DNA from: Roridomyces roridus
Taxonomy: Eukaryota; Basidiomycota; Agaricomycetes; Agaricales; Mycenaceae
DNA: 64,000 bases
Reading direction: 5' to 3'
Assembly: GCA_029378245.1 (NCBI GenBank)
Contig: JARKIF010000005.1
Span: 744,001 to 808,000 of the forward strand
Part shown: piece by piece, positions 20,136-32,440 of the stretch
How positions within the stretch are numbered: the first letter of the stretch is position 1
How the letters are laid out: every line of letters begins with the position of its first letter
Translations under genes and position numbers: made by a program
Notes under the pieces: model-generated
Databases searched by the model: none
Told to the model about the DNA's origin: nothing
Seen by the model: the letters and a program-made list of their open reading frames with translations, nothing else

Positions 20136-22500
20136 TCAGGACGGCTTGGCCCACGCAGTCGAGGACGAACTCGGTTCTTCCGACTCTAATGTCTGAAAAA
20201 AAGGGAAGTTAGCTTTTGCGAGGATACGAAGAAGAAAGCTACCTCAAGCAGCATTCCCAGCACATGGTCAACCTCAGACGGAGGTACCCCACCACATCCA
20301 GCACCTATCAGTCTTCTATACTCGCCCATCCGCCCACTGGTACCGGCTTCGGCTTGGAACGATACCAGCTCATCAAACGTGCCCTTCCTCCGCTTCCTGA
20401 ACTGCTCGACTTCCTGCCGCAACGCGCTGCATGCTTGCTGCAGACCCTCCGGATCCGTCGGTATATCCGAATACAGCGTCAAAAGATCGGATATGTCTTC
20501 CGTCTGCGCCAGCCGTCTCTTCAAGCGCGCCGCCTCATCGACCATCTCCATGTCGTCCTCGGGTCGGTAAGTGGTGGGGGGAACGAGTTGCCCGTTCGCG
20601 GTGTTCCGAACACCATTCTCGCGAAGCTCCTCGTCTTGCACCCACTTCTCCCATCCCAACCGATATCTTCGCCCCATCTTGAAGTGCAGTGCATCTTCCC
20701 GCTCCTTCAAACTCCGCTTCGCCTCGTCCAATCCGTCAGCTTTTTGCCGGAGCTGCGCCACGGTTCGCTGGCTCTCGAGAATCTCTGCCTGGATATTGGT
20801 GAGGAGTGCATGCGCTTGTGCAGTGTCTCGCTCTTTATCTCGCAGCTCCTGGTCAAAGGATGCTGCCAAGCTATCGAGCATGCTCGTCATATCATTGACA
20901 CAACGGGTGCTCGCCCTCTGCCCTACAACCGAGTGGTGCAGTGGCGGACGATCCCCGTGCGAAGGATAGGCGTAATTAGGAAGCGAGCCGTACGAATTCC
21001 GATATCCCATGAACATGCCGCGTGCTGGGGGAGCAGGCGACGATCTAAATCGCTCGTCCTCGAGGATGTAGTCTTCGGTGCTCTTGCCATCGTTGTTTAC
21101 GACTTTAGGGTCCGCGCCGTGATCAATGAGAAGCTTGACGAGACGTTTACTCCGGCAACGGGCCGCCATTGTGAGTGCCGTTTCTCCATCCTCGTCCTGG
21201 AAGTTGATCACATCCGCAAGTTCCTTTGGGTAATCCGAAAGTCGGCTGAGAACAATCTCCATGTAATACCGAGAGGCATGTGTCTTGCCCTTGGACATGG
21301 CTACATCGACAATGTGGTGGAAAAGCGTCCGGTTGTAATTGTCGATATTGAGCGTCGAACGATGTAGCAGTTCGTAAAGCTCGGGGAATTTGCGAACATC
21401 ATAATTGTTGGCAAACATGACGCTGCGCATCAAACAAGTCTGGCCAGCGATGTTGACCTTGAAGATATCGGCGCCGGCCGTCAAGAGAAGCTTTACGACG
21501 CGGATGCGGCCCATCGCACATGCCCAGTGAAGCGGTGTATGTACCGTCGTCGTCAATCGCCATGTTAGGGTCGAATTCCGCTGTGGGGTTTATGAGGAAG
21601 CTGGGGACTTGGTTAGAGTCGGAGATGAAGAATTCCAACAGTTGATCAGCATATGCACGAGGATCGTTGGCGCCGTTGGCCTTGTAGCTGTCCGCGTACT
21701 GATCACGGCGCGAGTGCTTGCTTCGACGCGAGTACTCTTCGCCGTGTCCATTCGACGGGTACGGTGCAGGGCTACGGATGGGCGACGGGGTGCGGGAGCT
21801 TGAGGATGCCTCCGACGGCGATGGCGTCATCGACCCGTCTTCGGACCCACGGGCAGACAGTGTATCGTGCTCAGATTCGCCGTCTCCTGCATCTGCTGCT
21901 TGTCGTCGTGATGAGCGGGTGCTGACCATAGGGCTGGCTAAAAGAGTCTCGGACGCCTGTTTGCGTGCGGGTCGGCTAGCGGTGCTGCTGGCGACTAGAT
22001 GTTTCGGTGCCAACGGGGGGCTCTTGGCTGCCGGTTGGAATTCGATTATGGGTCGGAGAGCAACTTCACAGTTGTATTGCTTGGCAAGCTGGAGTCCTCG
22101 CTCGAGAGGTATCCAAGTACCTAGAAAGCATCTGCATCACATCCGGTAGGCAGACGTAGAACGGACCTTGGTACTTTCCATAACCACCCTGGACCTTTTC
22201 ATGCTCGCCCTTCTGGACTTCGCGTTCAAGGACGCGGGTCCGCTGCGGTTTGTCAAAGCCAGCGACTTTGAGTATTTGGGTCGCGTTGAGCCACGAGTCG
22301 GAGCGGCGCCTCATCACGGCGACACCCTTGCACATCCTACGCGTGGATGAGAGCGTGTCAGATCGCGTCGAATGGCACATACATCTCATAGACAGGGATA
22401 CCACTGTAGGTAGCCTGCAATGGAGGGTCAGGAGGATGAGAAAGGGCGTGCCATCTCGGCCCAGAAAAGGACGGACCTTGAAGATCTGGTTGTCCGGCAT
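20136..22500 (-). CDS. APSES/ankyrin transcription factor of the MBF/SBF type (Mbp1/Res-like)
   Basis: The DNA-binding subunit of a G1/S regulator. ATG 22500 encodes MPDNQIFK. An intron joins this to [11 protein letters not shown], and another (donor GTATGT) joins it to [56 protein letters not shown]. This is the KilA-N/APSES domain. A Ser/Pro-rich linker follows. Ankyrin repeats come next ([75 protein letters not shown]). The coiled-coil C-terminal half includes [34 protein letters not shown] last intron (CTAAC branch site) probably adds [18 protein letters not shown], putting the stop at 20136 rather than 20186. Its divergent neighbour is CDC14. Confidence 0.92.
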
Positions 22501-23005
22501 GGCGTCTTGCGCGATGTCGTTGCACGCTCAAAGTCTTTCGTTTTCGTCGCTTTGAGGACTGGGGAGGGAGGATACCGCGCCGTCAGGAACACGAGCCAGT
22601 GAGAGCCAGTGGTAACACGAGCAAATACGACGCCACCCTTCTCCGCGATATCTCCTCAATTTCGCTGCTTCTTGTCCAGACTTCTGTGCGAGAACTCACG
22701 TCCATCGAGGGATAATTTACTCCAAACGGTACGGCCAGCACCAGAGCAGACAGCGAGGAAAAAATAATAACATTGAACTGCCCGAGTCGCTCTCATCCTT
22801 CCCACTTCTTGAGCACGGACAGAGCCGTATCTACATGCATTTTCCGTATATGAATCTTCTTCGTCGTCGTTGAGAATGCTGAGCACAATTGACCAAGTGA
22901 TGGACGCGTCAAACTCGCGACTCTCTCACGTGCATTGAAGCTTGTTTGTTCATTTCCTTCTTGTCGCCATTGTACCGCACGCCCTGCAGCCACTCGCACC
23001 CAGAG
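22501..23005. promoter_or_regulatory. Divergent promoter between the MBF-type factor and CDC14
   Basis: A 505-bp head-to-head intergenic region. It contains an ACGCGT hexamer at 22904-22909, the consensus MluI cell-cycle box bound by MBF, about 100 bp from the CDC14 start. TC-rich leader sequence precedes CDC14. The remaining open frames look like noise. Confidence 0.5.
22904..22909. promoter_or_regulatory. MCB-like ACGCGT site
   Basis: A perfect ACGCGT palindrome in the shared promoter of an MBF-type factor and CDC14. MBF binds this hexamer in yeasts. One copy can occur by chance, so function is inferred. Confidence 0.4.
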
Positions 23006-25187
23006 ATGCCCCCAAAGTGCGAGCCTCTCTGCCGTTTCGCGGATAGGTTCGGTCCTCCATTCCTCGCGACGCGTGCACCCTGCTCACTTGCTACAACCCA
23101 GGCTCTACTTCACCACGTTTCCCCAGCCTGCCCCCAAACCCGCCGTCCTCAATCGTCTCGCAGCAGAGCCAGGAAACGCCCCACGCGTTCGCACGCGTCT
23201 CAAAGACGCCCATATCGCCGCCACAGACGAAACAGCCACCTATTACTACTTTACCATCGACGAGGAGCTCCTCTACCTCTCGTTCTTCCAGGACTGGGGT
23301 CCCCTCAATATCGCCATGGTCTACAAGGCCTGTATCCTCATCCACGAGCTCCTCGAGGTCTGTGCATGGCCACGAGTCTGCCCCGCAGCTACTCACGTGC
23401 CCGTTGCAGGACACGGACTTGGCACCCCACAGACTTGTCCTCTACTCGTCCGACGACCCGAGGCGAAAGGCGAATGCGGCCCTCTTGCTGGCACTCTTTG
23501 TGGTGAGTTTGTCGCGTCACTCTTGGCTGCCTTTTCAAATGATCGACGGTGCGTATCAGATGATCGTGCAGCGACGGGCCCCTTGGGAGGCCTTCCATCC
23601 CATCGCCGAGGTGGAATTCATGCCTTTTCGAGATGCCGGCCGTGGTCCTTCCGACTTTAATCTCAACATCCAGGACTGTCTATGGGGCATCTGGAAAGCA
23701 ATGCAACACGGTCTCTGCGACATGAACGAATTCAGTGTCGAAGACTATGAATATTACGAAAAGGTCGAGAACGGCGACTGGAACTGGATAACACCCAACT
23801 TTATCGCCTTTGCGTCCCCTGTCGATCCTGTCTGGCTGAAAAAGCAGAAAGAAGGCAAGGACAAGGCGCCTGGTACTTCGGCATCTGGCAGTGATTTGGC
23901 ACTGCAGCGTAAACTTCCGACCCCTTTCCTCAACTGCCTGGACTACTTTGACAAGCGAAACATCAAGCTTGTTGTCCGACTCAACCACGAACTGTACGAT
24001 CGCGGCACCTTTTTGGATCGTGGATTCGACCATTTGGAGTTGTACTTTGACGACGGTACCAATCCAACCGACGAGATTGTTCGGACATTTTTGGATGTCG
24101 CTGATCGGGTCATTGAGGGTGGAGGCGTCGTGGCGGTCCATGTATGTGTATCATCTACTTGTTCATTCTTGTTGCTCACTCCGTCAAGTGTAAAGCTGGC
24201 TTGGGACGGACCGGGACCCTCATTGGAGCCTATCTCATCTGGAAATACGGTTTCACCGCCAACGAGGCCATTGCTTTCATGCGAATAGTGCGCCCGGGGA
24301 GCGTCGTTGGTCCACAACAACAGTATATGTATCTCAAACAGCTCGAATGGTGCAAATGGGCCGCCGCGGACGAGATTAAAAAGCAACAGGCAGCAGTAGC
24401 AGTCGAATCCGCTCCTCTCGTCACACCGGCTACACCACCCGCAGAAGAGGACTTGCCAGCCATGGACATCACTCCGCCGGGAACACCAGTTCCAGACAAC
24501 GTGGTCCCCGTGACTCCTAGTCGGCATGTCGCCGCTGCCGCTGCTAAAGCCAAGGCAATTGCTACGCCTGGTCAACCTCGGAAAACCCCAACCGCGAAAC
24601 GCTCATTGTCGCACGACTCGGATGACGAGGAGGACGAGGAACGAGACGTGCTGCCCGCATTGGATCTACCGACGACGCGACCTCGAGTGAGGACCTCGAA
24701 AACGACGGGACCCAAGAGCATCACTGCTTCAGAATCGCGTCCGACGCGGGTGACGAGGTCGACGGCAGGTGCGGCCAATATACGCAAGGCCGGCACTGCC
24801 TCCAATGCGCCTGCCTCGCCTGCAAAGGCCTCCGCGAATCCGAATAAGATTCCTCGACTCGCGACGACTCGGAACACTGCTGCCGCGAAAGCAGCCGTTG
24901 CCGCAGCCGGTTCCTCCCGCCGAGTTCCCCCGCCCTCGCCTGCGCCGTCGCGTCTACCAACGCTTATCCCACCTTCCAAACGCGTAGCGCCACAGCACGC
25001 GAATTCGTTGACGGATGTTGCGACCGCTACGCTCAAACGTACGGGGACGGCGACTTCGAGTGATGCGTGGATGAAGACCAATGTCGCTGCTGTGGTCGTT
25101 CCTGCATCCAAGTCGGAGGGTCGGCCGGGACTGAGGCCTGTACGCCGGAGGAGGAGCAGTTTCAGCTCTGCGGACGTGGTCGCTTGA
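23006..25187 (+). CDS. CDC14: CDC14-family dual-specificity protein phosphatase
   Basis: A mitotic-exit phosphatase acting on CDK phospho-sites. Exon 1 (23006-23046) encodes MPPKCEPLCRFAD. Intron 23047-23101 joins it to RLYFTTFPQPAPKP, a conserved N-terminal landmark. The N-terminal DSP-like domain reads YYYFTIDEELLYLSFFQDWGPLNIAMVYKACILIHELLE, then DTDLAPHRLVLYSSDDPRRKANAALLLALFVMIVQRRAPWEAFHPIAEVEFMPFRDAG. The catalytic domain has FLDRGFDHLELYFDDGTNPTDEIV and VAVH-CKAGLGRTGTLIGAYLI, the HCx5R loop, with WPD-loop-like sequence upstream. Intron 24142-24188 falls between the catalytic His and Cys codons. The C-terminal 250 residues are low-complexity Ala/Pro/Ser/Thr/Arg-rich with Thr-Pro sites, fitting a regulatory tail. 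The stop at 25187 follows SFSSADVVA. Confidence 0.93.
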
Positions 25188-25371
25188 TTGGATCTTGGAG
25201 TAGGTAAGTATACATACATCTCTTTTTTCATCTACCGGAATCTGCTATCCCCCTGCTGTTCGATACGTGTATACTCAGTTATATTCTACTACAATCGCGC
25301 ACGACCCCCTACTCCCCCACCCAGCCATTTCAAATGTGTTATTATACATCTTGTTTCGAGATATAAACTAT

Positions 25372-26618
25372 TTAACTGCGAGCAGAATACTTTCGGACAC
25401 ACTCAAAGAACCACCGGACGTCCTCGGGGTCGACGCCGGGAGTAATTCCATGTCCGAGATTGGCGATCCACGCTTTCGGGCCGCCATCGACCGCGAACGA
25501 GGCGCACATGCGCTTGACGGCGCTTTCGATCGCGTCGCGCCCGCCGTACAGGAGGTTGGGATCCATGTTACCCTGCAGCGCCACCTTGCCCCCGGTCACG
25601 CGCCGTGCTTCTGCCGGGTCGACCTGCCAGTCGAGTCCGAGTGTGTCGTAGCCTGCGCTGTCTGCGAGAGACGCGAGAGCGTAGTTGGCGCCTTTGGCAA
25701 AGAGGGTCATGGGAGGGACTGGGATGTTCTCGGCGGCGAGTTTACTGCGAACGTTGGTGGATATGTGGACGAGGGTCGGGAGCGAGAAGATGCCAAAGTC
25801 GTGTGGGGACAGTTCCCCGGCCCACGAGTCAAAGATTTGGAGCAGCTGTGCAATTGTGAGATACAATAATCAGTGTACCGTGCGATGAAGCCCACCTGAG
25901 CCCCGGCTTTGACTTGGCCGACGAGGAAATCGACACAGACGTCGGCGATACGCATAAGGAGTGCTTTAGACTCTTCGGGATACTTGAAAATCCACGTCTT
26001 GGCCTTTTGAAACGTCTTGCTCCCACCACCCTCGATCATGTATGCGAAGAGTGTCCAGGGCGCACCGACGAAGCCGATCAACGGGACCTCGCCGTCCAGC
26101 GCGACGCGGGTTTGTGTGATTGCCTCGAAGACGTATCCCAATTCCTTGTTGACATCGACGACCTTGGTGAGTTTTTCGACATCTGCGGGAGTTTCGAGCG
26201 GTTCGGGGAAATGGGGCCCAGGGTTCATGAGAACCTCCATGCCCATGGCTTGCGGAATAACGAGGATGTCGGAGAATATGATGGAGGCATCTATGAGACC
26301 AGTGTAGCGGCGAATGGGCTGGAGGGTGATCTCTTTCGCCAGCGCCGGCGTGCGGCACACCTCGAAGAACTCGTGCGACTTGCGTACCTCGCGAAATTCT
26401 GGACGATCGTAAAGATTATGCGGATTGAGCACCGATGTGATCTAACCTGGCAGGTAACGACCCGCTTGCCGCATTATCCACACCGGCGCACGCTCCGTTT
26501 TTTCACCTTGCAAACAGATGAGAGCCTGAGGATGGAACAGGGAGAGGGAACAGTACTTACCCCGGGCAGCGCGCAGTATTAGGTCGTTTTTCAGCGGAGG
26601 AAACTGAGGGGCAGGCAT
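25372..26618 (-). CDS. HEM12: Uroporphyrinogen decarboxylase
   Basis: The cytosolic heme-pathway enzyme that converts uroporphyrinogen III to coproporphyrinogen III. Start ATG 26618 gives [20 protein letters not shown]. An intron (GTAAGT..GCAAG) restores [19 protein letters not shown], the family signature. The next intron joins to [32 protein letters not shown]. Further features are [45 protein letters not shown] and, after an intron, [23 protein letters not shown]. The C-terminal hallmark is [15 protein letters not shown], then [23 protein letters not shown]. An upstream in-frame ATG at 26699 would add a hydrophobic leader; I rejected it because the enzyme is normally cytosolic. It is head-to-head with SHG1 (164 bp between starts). 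Confidence 0.95.
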
Positions 26619-26782
26619 GGCTCTGGAGCTGGTGGTGGCAGAAGGCAAGGTGAGACTAGTCAGAATTCCCAGAGTTCCTGCGGCAGCAAGGGAGAACATA
26701 CACCGTCACGGACGCGATTGAAAGCCAGACGCGCGCAATCGGGTCTCGGCAATCCAATCAGGCTCTTCCCACACTCGCTGAA

Positions 26783-27349
26783 ATGCCCATCGTCGATCCT
26801 ACCGACCTCGTCAACGCGTCAGCCGTGTCCTCTTCCTGGTCTTCTCATCTAGACAAATTCTCAGGTTCAAAAAATCTGGCGATTTCGACAAACTACGGCG
26901 TGAACTCTTGGCAGACTCTCAGCGCTCTGTGTGTCCTCGTCTGGCGTGCTATTGTCCCACTGAAACCATCCCAAAGGCTGGCTTCGAGGCGTTCAAGACA
27001 CGTATAGACGAAATCGCGCGGGACCGCATCAATTCCGGGCAAGTCGCGTATACCCTCCCGGAAATGGTCCACAGGGAACTGATGCAAGAAGTGAGCCGGT
27101 AATACTTGCGTTTTTTCCACCCAGATATTCCGTCCCGCTGAACCATTCAGCTTCCCCGTCGTCGAACGGTTTGCTTCAGAGGTCCCCATGCTCTCGGATA
27201 GTGCATTCAAGGACGGTATCCGCAATTCTGTTCAGCGCATACTGCGCGAAGACCGCGGTGTCCCTCTCGCTGTGCCTCACGAAGCACCCGTACCTCGCGC
27301 CTCGTCTCCAGAAGCGCTCCCCAGCACAAAGGAAGCCGCTCCTTCTTAG
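26783..27349 (+). CDS. SHG1: COMPASS subunit Shg1 / BOD1-family protein
   Basis: A small nuclear protein of the Set1 histone H3K4 methyltransferase complex. Exon 1 encodes MPIVDPTDLVNA. A GTCAGC..TCAG intron joins to FKKSGDFDKLRRELLADSQRS. The next intron leads to AGFEAFKTRIDEIARDRINSGQVAYTLPEMVHRELMQEVSR, and the last to FPVVERFASEVPMLSDSAFKDGIRNSVQRILRED. The pattern FKKSGxFDKxRRELL, a central helical region and FPVxERFxxEV is the Shg1 domain. All three introns are in phase. The tail is Pro/Ala-rich. The length is about 125-130 residues. No single ORF covers the gene. Confidence 0.85.
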
Positions 27350-27509
27350 TCGATCCTTGTATACTTTGTAGAAATTGGACATATATTAGATACAGACAGA
27401 GTCGAGCTAAAACCAACAAAGGAACGAGCACCCGACAAGATAGGTAATAAATACATAAATACCCAGGCAAGAAGGTGGGTAAATGAGAGTGAGGAAGGGG
27501 TATATAGCT

Positions 27510-29582
27510 TCACTCGGCTTGAATCAACTGAATCGCCTTTTCTGATCGAGGGCGGACGTTGCAGCGGTAGGGGAGAGGGTGGCTAGAGAAAGGCTGAGTA
27601 TTCTTGCGTTCGTTGAACGAAATGAAATGTACCTGATTGTCCCTGTGGTGTTGCCGTGCACTGGTGTAATAGCTTGACCGTTCTCGATACATTTCGATAT
27701 ATCGAACACCGCCAGAGTCATAGCACAAGACATGAAAATCGACGCGTCCGCGAGGTGCATGCCTGGGCAGATACTGGACCGAATGAGGCGGTGAAAGGAC
27801 GAAGTAAAGGAAAAAACTTGCCGGCGACCGAAACCCCAGCAAAACGTCCGTGGGTCCGTTTCGGTAACCTTGCCCTCGCTCGCGATGAAGCGTTCGGGCT
27901 TGAAAGTCATCGGGTCGGGGTACGCCTGAGGATCATGCGCGAGGCGGTAGAGGTTGGTGAGAATGAGGGTGCCCTTTGGAATGAAATGCCCCTCGTAAAC
28001 ATCGTCCTGCATCACCCTGTGCGCGATACCTGTAGGTATCAAAGAATGCCAGCGCAGCACCTATCGCGGACTGAATGAAATGCAATTGAACAGATGAACA
28101 CACGACGAACCTCTTTCACAATGGCGTCGATGTATGGCAGATCCTCCCGATCTTCAAACGTCGGCAGCCTATCGCCACCAAGCACCGAGTCGAGTTCGCG
28201 CTGGGCCCTGACTTGTACCTCGGGGTACAGCGTCATCGCCAGGAAAAACGCAGAAATGACCGAGACTGTCTGAAGGGTAACGTGAGCGAAAAGCTTGACT
28301 GAACTCAACGTAACATACCGTGTCGGATCCGGCTGCAAAGACATAAGCTAAGCTTCACAATGAAAAAGAAGCAGCGGAGCGGACTAACCACTGTACAGCG
28401 AAGCAGAAGACCACTTGATGTCGAACTCTTCCTCGGCGGTCAGTTGCTTGGCTTCGAGGAGGGTCGAGGTGAACGAGACAGGCGCCGTGCCAGCGACCTA
28501 GGGAGAACAAATTAATTAGACTTGGCTGCGACGCCAACGGAAGTGAAAAAGATACCATTTGGTGCTTGACAAAATTGTACGGCTGCTCGACCATTTGATG
28601 GAGCGTAGCAGCCCAAATGTTCGCCTTGACGCGCCAGCCAGTCAAGGGAAACCACGTCGGGACGTGACGCACTGGGAAGGCGAAAGTTAGTAGACGAAAA
28701 GGGGCGAGGATGCCTTCGTACATGCGGGGATAAGATCGACCATGAAGGCTCCCGGGGCCGTAGACAGCGCGAACTGCTCCGTAGCTTTTTCGGCGAGTTG
28801 AACGAAAGGGTCGTTGTTCTCCTTGACCACATAACCGTGCGAGATGCGTAAAATTATGGCGCCTGCGGTCCTGAGAACGATTAGGATGAGACAGTCGATT
28901 TTCAAGAGAGACTTGCTTGCGAATGTGCTGCTGCAGATCCTCTGGCTTGGCAAGGACGCGACGTAGGAATTGGTGTGTCTCGATCTCTTCGACGGGCAAG
29001 AACTGTTTGATGGCTGCGCGGCTTCCAATGATGTTGTGAAAGAGGCGGCGGTAGCGACGGAACCGATCGCCGTAGGGGAGCAGGACTAGCGTGTTCTTCC
29101 AACCAACCAACTCGCCACCTGACACAATCAGCTAAACGACAAAAAATAGAGGAAAGAGGTAATACCCATGGTGCAAACAGGGCGGTCCGAGTAGGTCGCA
29201 CTGCGCTTGTCGAGCAGGTCGACGGCGACTCGCGTCGAGTTGAGGATGATAATGGGTTGTCCCAGCACGGTCACACTGCATATGTCGCCTGTAGGGTGTG
29301 AGCGCGTTTTTTCGGGAGCGCAGAGTGAGCTAACCGTATGTATCCGCCCACTTGTTGAAGGTAATCCACTCCCGCTCGGAAGGCATGTCGAGAACGTTAC
29401 CGACGAACGGCAGGCCCTTTGGACTGAGCGTGGTTTCAACAAAGAGCAGCACGGGGGGAAGAGAAACAGCCGTACCCGGGCGGCAGCGAATGCGGTTGTT
29501 TCGGGGTCAAGAGACGCTTCAAAAGACAGAGCAGACCGATGATGGCCAGTATGTCGAGCGCGAGAAAGACGGTGAGGACCAT
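27510..29582 (-). CDS. Cytochrome P450 monooxygenase
   Basis: A membrane-anchored microsomal heme monooxygenase; substrate unknown. ATG 29582 gives [25 protein letters not shown] (anchor helix), then [34 protein letters not shown] after an intron, then [36 protein letters not shown]. The middle contains [26 protein letters not shown]. The I-helix Thr region is [21 protein letters not shown], ExxR is in IVKEVLRWHS, and PERF is present. The heme loop [21 protein letters not shown] carries the Cys ligand. A final intron inside the C-terminus (donor GTACAT) gives [26 protein letters not shown] with the stop at 27510. The sequence resembles fungal O-methylsterigmatocystin-oxidoreductase-like P450s. 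It stands among membrane protein genes, with no biosynthetic core enzyme nearby. Confidence 0.9.
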
Positions 29583-29962
29583 GACGAGCCAAGGGAGGCA
29601 GAAAAGATATAAGAAACGAGTGGGTGGTAAAGATGTAAGTAGAGTGAGTGACTAGGAACGAGTTTTAAAAAGTCCCTGGTTGTTAGCCTAGCTTGGATGA
29701 TTCTTGATTCTTGCAGCGTTTTAATTTCGAAGCCGCGCACGAGGTCAAGATCGAGATGAGTTTACGGAATGCATCCGGGGCGTAAACCGGGTAAGCTGGA
29801 CGTAAACGCAAGCATGCTCACTCGAAATGGCATCCAAATGTCCCAGATAGACAGAAGATGGCAGAAGGTTAAGGGCCTCGAGGCGAGTACATGATGGTCC
29901 ATTCAGAGAGACTTGGTAATACACTAACAAACATCCAATCCAAAGGTATAGTACAGAAAAAT
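29583..29962. other. Intergenic, 380 bp
   Basis: Upstream of the P450 and downstream of the DUF6534 gene. AT-richer than its surroundings. I see no repeat, RNA gene or coding stretch. Confidence 0.45.
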
Positions 29963-31870
29963 TCAGACTTGGGGGACCATGAGATCTTCTTCCTCTTGCG
30001 ATTTTTCAGTCGAGTTGCAGGATTTCTGAACAGGGAACATGTCAGAAGTGGCGGGACATGTCCAGAAGACAGGCCTGACCTGCGACTGCGCTGCTTCTAC
30101 CTCGTGGATGGTGTCGATTTTGATGGAAATTGTCGGGGGCTGAGGATCGGACAGGGAATTAGCACGATGCTCCAAACACGGGGAGCGAGTGTACACACCT
30201 TCGGGGCGCTCAGGTTGCGCGCCTTTGAAAAAGTCTGAAGAGAGAAGGTGATGTCTTCGGGATCGGCGTCAGCTCGAATGTCCTTGAACCAAGTCAAAGA
30301 AGAGCAGTATATGAGCAAAGAGGTTACCTTTCTCGCGTTGAGCGTGGCTAGGACCGAGTTGAAATATAAACGACCCAGGCAGAAGTAGAACGCGACATAA
30401 ATTCTACCAGGAATCAGGTTAGTTGAAATCACGAGAGCAGAGGGTACGCACAAGGTATTCCCCCAAACAACGATCGATACAAGGGACAGAATGGCGCAGA
30501 TGCTGGTCAAGAGGCCCGTGCTGACGGAAAAGGCGATCAGCTTGCTGATCATATTGTCGGACCTCTTGAATCCCGTTTTAGATTGGCGTAGATAGTAGAC
30601 GAGAATCATCGCGATGAGAAAGTCGGAAACGGCCCCCAGCACGTTGACGGACATGGACAGGCCCTGAATACAAGTTGAGGCAAAGGAGAGGCATGAATGA
30701 TGGTTTAGCATACCTTGAGTTCGCCTAGCTCTGCCCAAGTATGGAGCTGTAATCTGGGATGCCGATCAGCGAGGACTGAATCGAGGGATGGGTCTGGGTC
30801 TTACGATTGTATCGTAAAGACTGCTCGAGATTAGTGAGGACACCGGAATCAGAAGGGAAGATGCCTCACCGACTGAACACGCTGGAAAGAAGGACCGTAA
30901 GAGACAAGGTGCATGGAAGAGAGGGAGCGAACCGAATTCGGCCAAGACCAGAGAAGCCTTTGGAGGATTAGATTCGAACCACGGAGGGAACGGAGCCATA
31001 CCGTAAGGACGGTCAGAGGGATGTTTCTATTGCTCACTGCACGGTCGATGAGTATGAGCCGAGATATGCTGGGTTGAATTTACATCGCCACACTCTCATG
31101 GTCAGGAAGCTGGTCCTTTGGTAAACGATAGGTTCCATGTTGAGAAGCGGGCACACCTTTGGACGATAAAGCCGATCAAGCCCTGCAGACGCGAGTCAGG
31201 AAAAAGAACGAGGATGGGAAGCATCTTGGGTTACATTGAACAAGACTTCGAGCTAGAGCATCTTTAGAAAACGCAGAGCGGTGACGGGTACATATACTTG
31301 CCAGAATACTCCTACGCAAGGAGGATTAGAAGCGTTTTATCAGAAAGAGCCAAACGTACCAGACGAGTCTCGACAGCTCCTGAGGATGGCTGTAGTTGGT
31401 GATAACATACCAATACACTGGGGAGCTTGTCGGCGCCGGGAAATCAAGACCTTCCGACCCTCACCTGTATGCGAAATGAGGACCTGGTGGACCGAGTCGA
31501 ACACAAAGACCACGGCGACCTGACCCAAGCAGTTAGCAGAGCGGGCCTTGGACTAGCATGGGCGCACGTACAAGAACTTTGATGTACCTTTGCAAGGCGT
31601 CGGTTTCAAGCTGGCCAGTGGTAGGGGAAGGACGCACCAAACATCGGTAGGACCGTAGCGGTGGAAATAAAACCACGTCTGGACACAAGATACTGCACGA
31701 AATTAAGTTTGGTGAAAAGAGCCATTTTTGCTGCAACTTACCGCCGTAGAGTGCCGCTGCACAGATCACACCTAAGGACGGGTTAACTTGAGTCGATCGG
31801 CGTAGAGGACTGCTGGGTCACCAATCAGGGCAGAGCCCATGGTCGCGTTGAGAGTGGCGGTTATGGGCAT
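29963..31870 (-). CDS. DUF6534-type seven-helix membrane protein
   Basis: A member of the large basidiomycete-specific DUF6534 family, receptor-like in topology but of unknown function. ATG 31870 begins MPITATLNATMGSALIG. Short introns lead to VICAAALYGV-SCVQTWFYFHRYGPT, then YIKVLVAVVFVFDSVHQVLISHT. Downstream helices include VLGAVSDFLIAMILVYYLRQSKTGFKRSDNMISKLIAFSVSTGLLTSICAILSLVSIVVW and IYVAFYFCLGRLYFNSVLATLNARK, the diagnostic C-terminal block. The cytosolic tail ends EEEDLMVPQV at 29963. I count about eight introns, not all placed exactly. A divergent seven-helix gene follows and another DUF6534 gene starts at the right edge of the window. Confidence 0.8.
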
Positions 31871-32440
31871 GGCAGGCGAGACGAATTCGGGTCCACGACA
31901 TCTTACAGTAATTTAAGGCAGCGGGTCATTTGGTTATTGAGTAAGGCCAGCAAGTTCTCGAGCAGGGAGCGTGTGGTCCGCCGCGTTCTTCCGAGTACAA
32001 ACTCGAGGCAAAGAAACTCTAGAATCGTGTTCCGCAAACGTAAAGGATGTTCTTCAAGGAAAAGCTGAGGTCTCCGTTGACGACAAAATTGGGGTGCCGC
32101 TCAGCGTTCGGAATGCTCGAAATTATGACGACGGTTGGGCGACGGTAGACGACGCGACTCGGAGATTGGACATGAAACCATCACACTGATACAGCTTGCG
32201 CAAATCATATGATTAGCGAACTTTCCTCCCGTCACTCAGCGAGTGCGCCTCCTTCAAAGCTGGCTTTTTTGTCCATTCCACATTCGTTTCTTTGTGAGCT
32301 CGACCGGTAAACCATCAAGCTTCGTCGCTGACTGGCCTCAGCACCATGACTTCTTTAGGTTTCAGTGAGTCGGCGACCACTTTGCCCATATCCTCCGACT
32401 CAGAATACGAGACGAAACCGCGCCTGGTTTTCACCATGAA
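31871..32440. other. Intergenic between two divergent seven-helix genes, 570 bp
   Basis: A head-to-head promoter region. An open frame at 31971-32189 has no family resemblance and was left out. I see no repeat or RNA gene. Confidence 0.45.

Noticed and set aside
23180..23205. Two more ACGCGT hexamers close to the CDC14 start
   Set aside because: They lie in the coding exon and are explained by its GC-rich codons.
26619..26699. Upstream ATG adding a hydrophobic leader to uroporphyrinogen decarboxylase
   Set aside because: The enzyme is cytosolic in fungi and the family N-terminus begins at [17 protein letters not shown].
27510..29582. P450 as part of the NRPS cluster
   Set aside because: It is about 28 kb away with many housekeeping genes between.
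30960..30985. GGTTCGAATC on the minus strand, resembling a tRNA B box
   Set aside because: It lies in the DUF6534 gene, and no A box or cloverleaf could be built around it.
31971..32189. 72-codon open frame between the divergent seven-helix genes
   Set aside because: No recognisable motif, no plausible splicing partners, and it sits in a promoter region.
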